DNA from: Oehlia diaphana
Taxonomy: Eukaryota > Glomeromycota > Glomeromycetes > Glomerales > Glomeraceae
DNA: 16,695 nt
Assembly (NCBI GenBank): GCA_003833135.1
Contig: QZLH01000042.1
Span: 1 to 16,695 of the forward strand
Reading direction: 5' to 3'
Both the position numbers and the translations under genes were made by a program. The notes beneath the pieces are model-generated. The model did not search any database. It was given only the letters and a program-made list of their open reading frames with translations, and had not been told where the DNA came from. Of the stretch, positions 6,413 through 16,430 are shown piece by piece (position 1 is the stretch's first letter; every line of letters begins with the position of its first letter).

Positions 6413-9252
6413 AAAAAAAGAAGTAATAGTAACCAAATAACAATAAAAAAAAGACATACAGTACTTCGGTTTCTCAGTAGTTAGACCTATTTTAAAAGAA
6501 GAAAACAACATAACTTGAAACTATCTAAAGAAAAAACGGTCAACAAAACATAAAAAGTAAAAATAAAGAAAAATAGCAAAATAATACCTTAAACTGTATC
6601 TAAAACTATCTCGAAAAAAGTTATACAAGTTGTTCTAATAAAAAGAAAAACATTAAGGTAATTACATTTCGAAAAGTAAAGAATAGTAACTGATCACGAA
6701 AGAAAATAAAAATTTAAGCACATTGGTGTTACGCAAAATTTTTTCAATAAAGCAATCCAGGTAATATGTAACTCTATCCTAGTCACATTTAGTTATCATA
6801 ATAATCAAAAGGTGTAGTAACTAAACAAAGAATTCCAGGCAGATATTGATAAAGTGGGTTTAAAAAGTAATTAATAAAGATTTAATTAAAACAATAAATT
6901 GATCGCTCTTAAATAAGTTCTTCCACATTTTTCATCAGATATAATAATTTTTTTTCATCAGACAGTACCAAAAAATACAAATGTTCAAATAACTTCATTA
7001 ACCTTTTTTTAGTACTTCTATATTAAAAATTTAAAATATGAACATTAAAATATTATTTGAAATTAAATCTAGTGTTTTAATTAAATATAATCCCATGAGT
7101 AAGCCTTTTTTTTTTTTTAATTAATTATGATCATATTGTCAAAATTATTAATTGCTGATTTTATTTATGTTTAGAATAATTCGATGCACTTTTAATAAAT
7201 AAAACATCATGGTTGCTAACGAGTAGCAAGTCAATCATCCTGCAGATGTGAATTTTCATGATTTAATAATAATAAATTTCTTAATTTATTGAAAATAAAG
7301 AAAATTGCCGTAATATCAGAAACATTAGAAATTACTTTATCCTAATCTAAATAGAAACAGAAACGTGACCAAAATAGCATCATTTGGTTCATTATTACTG
7401 CAATATAATGATTATTCCACAATGTTATTTTTTGTCACGGTCACTGCATTACCGGGTTAAGCCGTGTAAGCAGAATTTTTTTATTTTTTTATTTTTTTTT
7501 TCGCAAAAAAATTTTATTGCTGCGAAATTTTTGAAATTGTCGTATCACGTGATTAATTTTCAAGCAACATGTTACACTCAAAATATTTTGACTAATTTAT
7601 TGTACATTAGCTTGGATTAATTAGTAAACGAGTTATAACAAAACTTTGGTTTCTTGTGAATAGACATTTATTATGTCATTATTGTGACTATTTCTATAAA
7701 CTTGCTGTGATCACTCGTGGAGTCTACCATCGAATAATGTAAATTCTTATCTAACCCTAAATTTTACATAATCGCACACCGTAACACAACAATCTTTTCA
7801 TAAAAACTTCACCATGTCAACGAAAAATAAGGCTCTTCCACTCATACTAGCGGAAGATACAAAAAATTTGAAAAAATTCTTAATATCTCGTGAATTCAAA
7901 AAGCAAAAAAAAATTTCTTTCAACTTTAATGAAATACGGATTGTATTTTCAAGATTATCAATTGTAAATGATCGGGGTCTATGATATAGCCGTTTAAAAA
8001 TCTAAAAATTAAAAAAATGAAGCATTAGAATTCGTTATAAAACTCAGTTAAAAAAAATGGTTTATCATACTCGCTACTAATATCGCATATTTTATTTTTA
8101 ATGACATATGAATCATTACAATGGTGTATCAAGAGAGTTACACATTACATTGAAATAAGATTTTATGCATTAACTTAATTTTACGAATAGAATTGTGATA
8201 CATTTTCTTGGTTTAAGTACCCATAAATTCAAAGCATTTAGAATCTCAAAAAACTTTGAATATTATGAAAGAAATGATTTTTGTATCTATTGATCACATA
8301 TAATAAGGAATTTTATATTCAAAATTTTTGTTGGAGCCTAGAATGATTATTTTGGAGAAGTGGTATGTGTAGATAAGTTTCACATAGAACAATCAATCAT
8401 CAAATATTATATATTCTGAATCGCACCTAACAAACAAATTCTTTTAATTAAATTTCACTAAAATGCGTGAACTGAAGTTATTGATTTACTATCATTATAA
8501 CATTTAATAAAATATATTGTATTTTTAGTTGTCATGCAATGGCGGAAGAATGTAAGACAAAAAGTCATAAGAATATCTATTAATATTTTATTTAATTTAA
8601 TAATAGTTAAAGCTTTCAATAAAAAAATAAAATAAAATTTCTTCTGTTTTTATTGATATAAATTTTATATATGTATTTGTTAATCAAGAATTTGTATAAA
8701 ATCTATTTTTTTTTTCACAATTTATTTATATAAAGGTTAACATTATATGTTTATTTAAGCGTACAAGTAGTTGTATAGTTGACATGCTATTACTTTAAAA
8801 TAAGCAAAATAAGCTTAAATAGCAAATTTGCAGTTTTGCTAATAAATATATACATTTATACTGAACTGAGTAAATTTATAAGTTGTCGCATTTTTAAATT
8901 GTTAAATTGTTGATTTTAAGTAATAAATTTTATTTCATAGAAAAAAAAAGTATACATATAAGAAATTTAAATGAAAAAAATAAAAAAAATACTAATATTT
9001 AATGTTAAAATATTCAATAGATATTTAAACTGTTTAAACTTTACAATACCGTATAGCACTGACTAAAATATCCTGGATCAATTTACACGATTTAAATCAC
9101 TGATTAATCTGTTGGCTAATCATTACTATGAGAAAAATTTAATATTAAATTTTGATTTATAATATTTTTAGAAAATTAAATGGATCCACATATTATGTAT
9201 TCGATATATTGAGAAGGGCATCTTATATGGGGCAAGCCAAGAGGGTAGTCTT
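6413..9252. other. Long AT-rich region with no convincing gene
   Basis: Purine-rich sequence continues to about 6720, followed by ordinary AT-rich DNA with T and A homopolymers. The only coding candidate is the small frame at 7814-7984. No tRNA, rRNA or transposase signature was noticed. The right-hand end (9180-9252) is the 3' flank of the multi-module kinase gene. Confidence 0.5.
7814..7984 (+). CDS. Small hypothetical ORF, 56 aa
   Basis: The ATG at 7814 has a favourable context (CTTCACCATGTC) and opens MSTKNKALPLILAEDTKNLK, a Lys/Phe-rich sequence ending at a TGA at 7982-7984. Composition is less homopolymeric than in surrounding frames. I do not recognise it. It could be a first exon, a gene fragment or chance. 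Confidence 0.2.
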   Translation: MSTKNKALPLILAEDTKNLKKFLISREFKKQKKISFNFNEIRIVFSRLSIVNDRGL

Positions 9253-12200
9253 TTAGCCAATATTATAGGGTACTATCTCATCTGCTATCGCTTGTTCAAT
9301 TTCTAAAGGATCACTAACGTCATTATTATTAGGTACTACCTCATCTGCTATCGCTTGTTCAATTGCAAAAGGATCACTAACATCATTATCATCATTATTA
9401 TAATCATCATCATTATCATAACTATCATCATTATTATTATCATCATTACGATTGTTTTGATTATCGTTATTTGCAGAAGAAGAATAAGTATATTCTTCCC
9501 TAATCAATTCTGCAAGTTCAAATTGTGCTTTAATTTCATCACTCTGATCTTTTTCAATTCCAATTTCTGTAAGATATTTATATTCAGGATGACGTGTATA
9601 TGAATGATAAAAAACACTAATCATTTCTTTTACTTCAGTAGCACTTGGTCTATTATCTGCATTTGAATCCCAACACCTTTTCATTAAGTCTATATAACAT
9701 TTTGGTACTATTTGTTCATTAATTTCAGGTCTAAAATCATTAACACTCATAATTCTATTTGCTAGATCTTCATCATGTTTACGATCATCAAAAGGTGGTC
9801 TTCCAGTTGCTATAAAATACATAATCATCCCAAAACTATATATATCAGATGCTTGAGTATAAGGTTTTTCATTTAAAACCTCAGGAGCTACATATGGCAG
9901 AACTCCATAAATATTTGTTTTATCTTCATTTGTATCATTAACTTGTCCACTTAATCCCATGTCTGAAACATATACATTATCAGGATATACATTATCAGAA
10001 AATGAGACTTGTTCAAGTAATATATTTCCCGCATGTAAATCATGATGAATCATTTCTTTTTGATGGATTTCTTCAAGACCTAGAATAATTCTTGTTAATT
10101 TTGTTAACCTATCTCTCCAATCAAAATTTTCATAATTCCTAGTCATCCAATCAGTTAATGTTCCACCTTCTGCATATTCAAAAACTATAATATAATCTTT
10201 TGTTTCTAAATTTTGAGATATTCCATATATTGAAATAATACACTTACTATTATTAATTGGATATGCTTTAACCTATAGTTTATAAAAATTTATTAATACC
10301 TAGTCTTAAATAAATAAAAATTAAAAAATTTCTTACTTCATTTAAAGATCTGTCAACAATATTTTGTGAGTTATTTAAACATTTTAGTGCAACCTTTTCA
10401 TTTTTGTTTCTTGTATATTCCTGTTTCTCTATATCATAACGTAATGGACCATCCTTCCATATTGCTGAATATACTTTAGCAAATCTACCTTTACCCACTC
10501 TTTTAATATCATTAAACTGATCGTATGGTATCCATTCAAATATTTTATCACTTGGTTCGTTAATTTTTGATTGCATTTCTTGAATTAAATCATCAATTTT
10601 TTGATTTCCACTGGTATGATTTGTAAAAAATTTTTTCAAGTAATTCGTTTGACATGGCATGCACCATTCATGTTTCATAATTGTGTATGCTTTACCACAT
10701 TTTTTACAGAAATTATCTCGAAGAACCATAATATAATCTTTTGTAACTGGATTCTGTGATATTCCATATATTTGAAATATATTGTATACGTAACTAAAAC
10801 TATCAATTGAACATTCCCTAACCTATTAAAAAATGTAAAAAAAAAATTATTACTATTACAATAATATAACATTTAAATTAAATTAATAAAAAAAATTTAG
10901 TATTTACCTCATTTAAACATTCATCAGTAATATTTTGTGGGTTACATAAATATTTTAAAGCAACTTTTGTATCTGATTCTGAATTTCTTGCCCATTTCAT
11001 TGCAAAATAATCATAATTTAGTGGACCATCCTTCCATATTGCTGAATATACACCTTCGCCTATCTTTTTAATATTATTGAATTTGTATGGTATCCATTCA
11101 AACATATTATCATTGTATTCATCAATTTTTAATCGCATTTCTTGAATTAAATTATCTATTTTTTCATTTTTGCTCCAATTTGTAAAACTTTTTTCACATT
11201 CACTTATTTGACATGGTTTGCACCACTTATGTTCAAGATCCTCATCTGTATATTTGTTACCACACGTTTCACAATGATAACCCGCTTTAAGAACCAAAAT
11301 AAGATCATTTGTACTTGGATTTTGAGATACTCCATATATTGTAAGATCACTTCTATAATTAATTGAATATGATGTTTGAGCCTATCAAGGTAATAAAAAA
11401 AAAAATTATTAATTCTAAAAATATTTAAATAAATTCATAAAAGAAATATATTACCTCATGTATAAATTCATCAAAATTAGTTTGTGAATGAATAAAACAT
11501 TTCAAAATAACTTTTTCATCTTTATATCTTATATCATACGTTTCACAACTCAATGGACCCATTGTCCATTTTGCTAAATATAATTTAGTAAAATCATCTT
11601 TACATAATTCTTTAATAATAACAAGTTCATTGTATGGAATCCATTCAAATGCCACATCATTAAGTTTACTAATTTTTGATTGCATTTCCTTTATTAAAGG
11701 ATCAATTAAATCATTTCCACTTATTTGATTTGAATATGTTTTTAAATTACAAGGTATACATAACTTGTTTTTTATAAAACTTGGGAAAAAGCCTTTTGGA
11801 AGTTCGTCGGCAAAAGAACCATATTCTTTACCACATTTGTCACAAAATTCATTACAATATCCATATTGATGAATCACAATATAATCTTTTGTATCCGGAT
11901 CTTGAGATATTCCAAAAACTGATTTGTAATATTTAACCTATTATATAAAAATATATATGAATATATCATATTATCCAAAATATTTGGAAGAATTTTATAC
12001 TGTACCTCATTTTGAATAACTTCATAAGCGATGTTTTGTGAGTTATTTAAGCATTTTAAGTTGAATTTTTTATTTGATGCTCTCTTCCATTCATAATTTT
12101 CATAATATAATGGACCATTCTTCCACGTTACTGAATATATTTTAGCGATTTCACCTTTAGCAATCTCTTTAATATCATCAAATTGATTGTATGGTACCCA

Positions 12201-13574
12201 TTCAAATACTATAGCATCTGGATGTTTAATTTCTGATTGCAATTCTTGAATAAATTTATCGACATTTTCATTTCCACTGGTCCAGCTCGCAAAATTCTCT
12301 TCAAAATAATTTCTCTGACATGGTACACACCATTTATATTGTGGAAGTGTATAGCTATTGTCACAATCTGTACAATACTCATTTTTAACAACCATAATAT
12401 AGTCCAATTCGATCGGATGTTGAGATATTCCATATACTATCCCAGTTTCAGTTAAATATTCTTCAATCTATTCAAAACATAAAAGAATATATGTTATGGA
12501 AAAAGAGAAAATATTTAAGAATTAAATTTATATCAAATTAGAAATTCATACGGAATCATACCTCTTTTAGAAATGTTTCATAAAAATATTTTGAATATTT
12601 TAAAGTAACTTTTTCATACTGTTTTCTTGTATATTTATTTTCATCATATATTAATGGACCATCCATCCATATTGCTGAGTATATTTCATCTTTTTTTCTT
12701 TCTTTAATATCACTAAACTGATCGTATGGTATCCATTCAATTATTTTATCACTTGCTTGGTTAATCTCTGAATGTTTTTTTCGAATAAATTTATCAATTT
12801 CGTCCTTTCCACTGGTCCAACCTACAAATTCTTTTTCAAAATAAACTTTTTGGCATAGTTTACACCATTCGTTAACGATATCTGTATATTTTTTACCACA
12901 TTTTTTACAATATTTATCTTGAAGAACCATAATATAATCTTTTGTAGTTGGATTTTGAGAAATTCCATATAACATAATAAGGGATTCTATTTCAGCACGA
13001 AAATAATCAACTGTGTATTCCCTATTCTATTAATAAAAAACAATTATTATTATATTAATAAAAAGTATTCTGTAAAAAATAATAAATTTCAATAAATAAA
13101 TAAATAAATAAATAAAAATAAAAGTCGTACATTCATAAATTCATCAAGGATATTTTTTTGTGAGTTATATAAACATTTTAAAGCGACTTTTTTATTCGAT
13201 TCTCTCTCCCATTCCTTTTTATTGTAATAATCATAATTTAATGGGCCATTTTTCCAAATTGCTGAATAAATAATGGTAGAATCCTTTTTGTATATTTCTT
13301 TAATATCAACAAACTGATCATATGGTATCCATTCAAATAATATGTCACCTGGTTTACTGGCTTTTGTTATCATTTTTTTAATTAAATCATCAATTTTTTT
13401 ATTTCCACTAATACAATTTATAAGATTTCTTTTTTTTAGATAATTTACTTGACACGGTCTACACCATTTAAAAGTATTAGTTGCATAAGGTTTGTTACAT
13501 TTTCCACATTTGTCTTGAGATGATGTTGATGATGTTGATGGTACTGATCGTGTTGATGATGGCGCATTACCCAT
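9253..13574 (-). CDS. Protein kinase with six tandem zinc-ribbon/N-lobe modules and one C-lobe
   Basis: Seven exons join in one frame: 13574-13131, 13026-12562, 12467-12006, 11937-11455, 11381-10908, 10822-10337 and 10272-9253 (1277 aa). The start MGNAPSS fits an N-myristoylation signal. Each of six modules has a CX2C...WCX2C zinc ribbon, a WTSGN-like linker, EWIPY, kinase strands beta1-3 (IYSAIW; VALK), alphaC ending in Glu, and beta4-5 (YGISQNP, KDYIMV). Only module 6 (linker and N-lobe in exon 6, completed by exon 7) has an intact glycine loop (GKGRFAKV, about 886-893), the beta3 Lys (about 923) and a C-lobe: HHDLHAGN with Asp about 1016, DMG in place of DFG (about 1042), APE (about 1067-1069) and a DIYSFGMIMY helix. 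An Asn/Asp-rich tail and a 21-residue duplication end the protein. Established: TKL-like Ser/Thr kinase fold. Inference: signalling kinase, possibly membrane-anchored; modules 1-5 are pseudokinase-like. Confidence 0.85.
9271..9396 (-). repeat. 63-bp tandem duplication in the kinase C-terminal tail
   Basis: Two copies of a 63-bp unit (second copy offset from 9271 to 9334) encode NDVSDPFAIEQAIADEVVPN and the variant NDVSDPLEIEQAIADEIVPY, residues about 1234-1254 and 1255-1275. A few substitutions separate them, so the duplication is recent but not brand new. Confidence 0.85.
9379..9456. repeat. ATC/ATT triplet microsatellite encoding the Asn/Asp-rich tail
   Basis: Interrupted (ATC/ATT)n repeats on the plus strand read as Asp and Asn codons in the kinase frame (residues about 1200-1235). 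The tract is in frame and expandable without frame loss. On the plus strand it makes a poly-Ile frame that is a shadow. Confidence 0.85.
10273..10336 (-). other. Intron 6 (64 nt, phase 0)
   Basis: Donor GTAAGA after the alphaC codons AAT GAA; acceptor ACTATAG before GTT AAA. It separates the N-lobe of module 6 from the single C-lobe exon. Confidence 0.85.
10823..10907 (-). other. Intron 5 (85 nt, phase 0)
   Basis: Donor GTAAAT after GAG; acceptor TTAATAG before GTT AGG GAA, with a pyrimidine run upstream of the acceptor. Confidence 0.85.
11382..11454 (-). other. Intron 4 (73 nt, phase 0)
   Basis: Donor GTAATA after CAT GAG; acceptor TTGATAG before GCT CAA. Confidence 0.8.
11938..12005 (-). 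other. Intron 3 (68 nt, phase 0)
   Basis: Donor GTACAG after AAT GAG; acceptor ATAATAG before GTT AAA TAT. Confidence 0.8.
12468..12561 (-). other. Intron 2 (94 nt, phase 0)
   Basis: Donor GTATGA after AAA GAG; acceptor TTGAATAG before ATT GAA GAA. Confidence 0.8.
13027..13130 (-). other. Intron 1 (104 nt, phase 0)
   Basis: Donor GTACGA directly after ATG AAT; acceptor ATTAATAG before AAT AGG GAA. Compared with the other five modules, the Glu codon normally just before the donor is missing. A second AG five bases downstream would break the frame, so the first is chosen. A TTTA tetranucleotide tract lies inside the intron (minus strand of 13092-13116). Confidence 0.75.
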
Positions 13575-13650
13575 AATTTTATAATATTATTTGTGAAAAA
13601 AAGAAAAAAGAAAATATTTTTTTTTTTTTTGAAACGAAAAAGAGGGGAGT

Positions 13651-13658
13651 TATTTATA
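13651..13658 (-). promoter_or_regulatory. Candidate TATA box of the multi-module kinase gene
   Basis: On the minus strand TATAAATA lies about 77-84 nt upstream of the ATG at 13574. A pyrimidine-rich CTCCCCTCTTTTTCG tract follows and could serve as an initiator or 5' leader. This is positional inference only. Confidence 0.4.
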
Positions 13659-13659
13659 A

Positions 13660-16430
13660 TTAAAATTCCGTTATGCCAAAACTAAAACAAATTTGATTTA
13701 ATGATTACTATATTAAGCTTTGAATGGTATGTCGATCCTTAAATATATTGCGCAGCAAATTTTTTTTTTTTTTTTGACAGTTATAAAAGCCGATTTCTTG
13801 TTTTATTATTTTAATTATGGTTGCAATTTATAGTTATATTTTATTTCATAATTGGTGGCGTTTAACAATTAATATATTACTTTGGTTACCAAATTTTATT
13901 TTTTTTTCCGCATCCTAATGGTTGATCAAATAGGTTCGTGGCGCAGGAATTATCAATAAAACTTCAAATCAAGTTTAATTTCTAATAAACTATTTTTCGA
14001 AGTCATAATATAAAACGTATTTTTAGCTGCTTTGAAAGATTACTTAGAAGTTGGGAGTAGGTTTTGAATGTTTTACATATAAAAAATGACTTATGCAGTA
14101 TCCAAAATGGATAAATTAACGTAAAAAGCTTTAGTTATTGAAATTACTTTTTAGCATTTTTACATAAAATACTTGATATATGTAGTATGTACTAAATTCA
14201 TGACAATCTCCATACAAACAGAACAAAGACAGATTCCCGATTTGTCTATTACTTAATTTGGGTTAATTAATTGTTTAACATCAACGTTCAAGTAATAATA
14301 AAAAGGAAAAATTATTTTAAAGACTGACAAAGTAAGTATCAATATGCTGAAGTGTAACTCATCATGCATGAATTGATAAGAGTAGAGATTGTTATTTCAA
14401 GAGTGTAATGAATACTTTATTTGTGGTTGTGATAAGTATGTTTAAATCACGATTTAAGATAGAAAATAAAGCTTTTCTTTTTGACTGTTAAGTCACCGTT
14501 GCTGATTGGATTATTCATAACCTAATTATCAAATTCAAAATTATTAACATTACGAGCTTTTTAATTTTTATTAGCTTATATCCTTTTCAATTTAAAACTA
14601 AAAAATTTCAAATTATATACAATTAAAAATATTGCTTTTATCTTATAATAATTTTAGAAAATATTTAACTATTTTTTCGTTGTCAAAGTATATATTACTA
14701 CAGAAAGAATCCTGTTAGGGATTTTATATAACAAGAAAATTTATTTTAACTCTTTTTTTTAAAAAAATCCAGTGTAATATATTTATATCTTCTATGTATG
14801 AGAAAGAAATTTTAATGGACATCTATTTAATAAATAGGTTACAACATTTTCGAAGTTTTAACTTTGAAATATACCTTCCATTCAAAAACTTTTTTGAAAA
14901 TTTTTACTTCCTGCAGAAGGATCCGGTCAAACTTACGCTTAAAGATAAACCAGCAAAGTTACAAAATTTTATCTTTGAAATATACAAAGGAAGTCGAAAC
15001 CTATAAAAAAACAAAGATGAAAAGCTAACAACTTACTCTAAAAAAATTTTGCTCGTGTAGACCAATCTGAGGCCTTTCCGAAATCAAAAAAAAACAAAAT
15101 TTATTTTTTAAAGAAAATATTTGATGTGAAGCTGAAAAACAAAAGTTCAGACTTTATTTTCAATTAAAAAATAAAATTATTTTATTTTCTTTATTGACCA
15201 TTGTTTAAAAAAATTTCACAATTTTTTTAAACAACAAAACAAAATTTTTCCTGCTATGATTGTATCTGCATTCTACTAGTTCAGCACAAGTCCTTGTATA
15301 ACTATTCTCTTTCTTATCACGGTTTAATATTAATGTTCTTCGCGAGGTATTAAAAAGTATCCGTTGCTAATCAAAATACTTTAGAATCCAATTTGATTTA
15401 TGTATAATTACTGATAAATTTATATTGTTTTGAAACTAAATCAAATACAATGCTAAAATTTTAATAAAATTACTATGCATACATAGCATTTAAATGATCT
15501 TTTATTCATTGTTTACATTTCAGTTGCGTCCAAAACATTGACTTTACAGTAAATGCTATTATTAAATTTTATAAACTTAAGATTTTTACTAATAGAAAGA
15601 AACAGATCATAAATACAGTATATGAAACTATACACAATATTTTGATTTAATTAATTGAATATGCCAATGGATTCTCAAACAAAATTAAAATAAATAAACA
15701 TTATAAAACTAAACAACGTCAAAATTATTCTAGTCATATGACTAACCGGACTGATTTTAACTTTACGCATCTACTTATTGTACTTTTTGTTATATTTCAT
15801 TGTCTTGTTCTTTAATACTTACTACTGATAGCAATATAATAAGTAATATTTATTTCACGGGAACTGTGGATATATTGATTTTCACGGCTGCGCTTTATAA
15901 ATTTCTTTCTTTAATTATTATTATTATTTTTTTTTTTTTACCTTTTTTTTTAAAAAAAAAAAATTTCTATATTGTTTTTTTTTATTTAATTTTTTTTTCA
16001 CATTAAGGTTTTTTTTAAAATGTAAAAATGTCATAATGCTGGCAAATTCATGATATCATGACCGTTAAATTATAATATCAGGTTTTACCTATAAAGTATT
16101 AATCAAGATTCTTGTCAACTATTAACAATTGGTTATATAGTAATCAAACATTATAATTATAATATAATAATGTAATTTGTATTTTATAAAAATATAATAT
16201 TCTTTTGAACTTTGTTTGCTTTATTTGAATCAAACATCTGTTATTATTTATTAATGAGAATTTAATTACTTTAATATCATTAGCACTTGAAATAAATCTT
16301 ATATTATTTATTTTATTTTTATATTAGAAATGGTTTTATATACTTATATTATTATTTTGAAAAGTTATAAAAAAAAAGATTTATTTAAATTACAAACTAA
16401 GAAATTTGTAAAATATTTACTACTCTAGTC
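13660..16430. other. AT-rich region with no supported gene
   Basis: No coding frame here has recognisable content. The longest, a 70-codon frame at 14794-15006, is AT-driven. Noted items are an imperfect direct repeat around CTTTGAAATATAC (about 14863 and 14973), a perfect hairpin at 15201-15234, and long T/A homopolymers at 15925-16018. Confidence 0.5.
15201..15234. repeat. Perfect 15-bp inverted repeat with 4-nt loop
   Basis: TTGTTTAAAAAAATT, loop TCAC, AATTTTTTTAAACAA. The arms are fully complementary. The AT-rich stem could extrude as a cruciform. No adjacent gene makes it an obvious terminator. Confidence 0.7.

Larger units (their letters stand above)
10144..13530 (-). repeat. Six tandem ~570-bp modules within the kinase gene
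   Basis: Counted from the zinc ribbon of one copy to the hinge of its N-lobe, the modules span roughly 13515-12910, 12910-12375, 12375-11850, 11850-11275, 11275-10710 and 10710-10150, a period of about 525-605 bp. Each copy contains its own intron at the same place. At each junction the kinase beta5 strand (YIMVL-type) passes directly into the next zinc ribbon, so the duplicated segment begins at the ribbon and ends at the hinge. Copies differ at many positions and have small in-frame indels. Module 4 has an expanded, altered ribbon (GFFPSFIKNKLCIPC). Confidence 0.85.

Noticed and set aside
7384..7620. Plus-strand 78-codon ORF
   Set aside because: A Phe-rich translation of T homopolymers with no supporting feature.
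9355..9603. Plus-strand poly-Ile ORF
   Set aside because: It is antisense to the Asn/Asp-coding microsatellite of the kinase tail.
12237..12455. Plus-strand ORF within the kinase gene
   Set aside because: Antisense to exon 3 of the kinase, no recognisable content.
10280..13574. Six separate small zinc-ribbon genes
   Set aside because: Each fragment ends just past a GTA donor, the next begins in frame after a TAG acceptor, and most fragments lack an ATG ahead of the YGISQNP segment. A single spliced gene explains all of them.
14794..15006. 70-codon plus-strand ORF
   Set aside because: It is Phe/Leu/Lys-rich with an internal direct repeat and no similarity I recognise. Too weak to annotate.
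15800..16006. 68-codon plus-strand ORF
   Set aside because: Driven by T homopolymers near 15925-16005.
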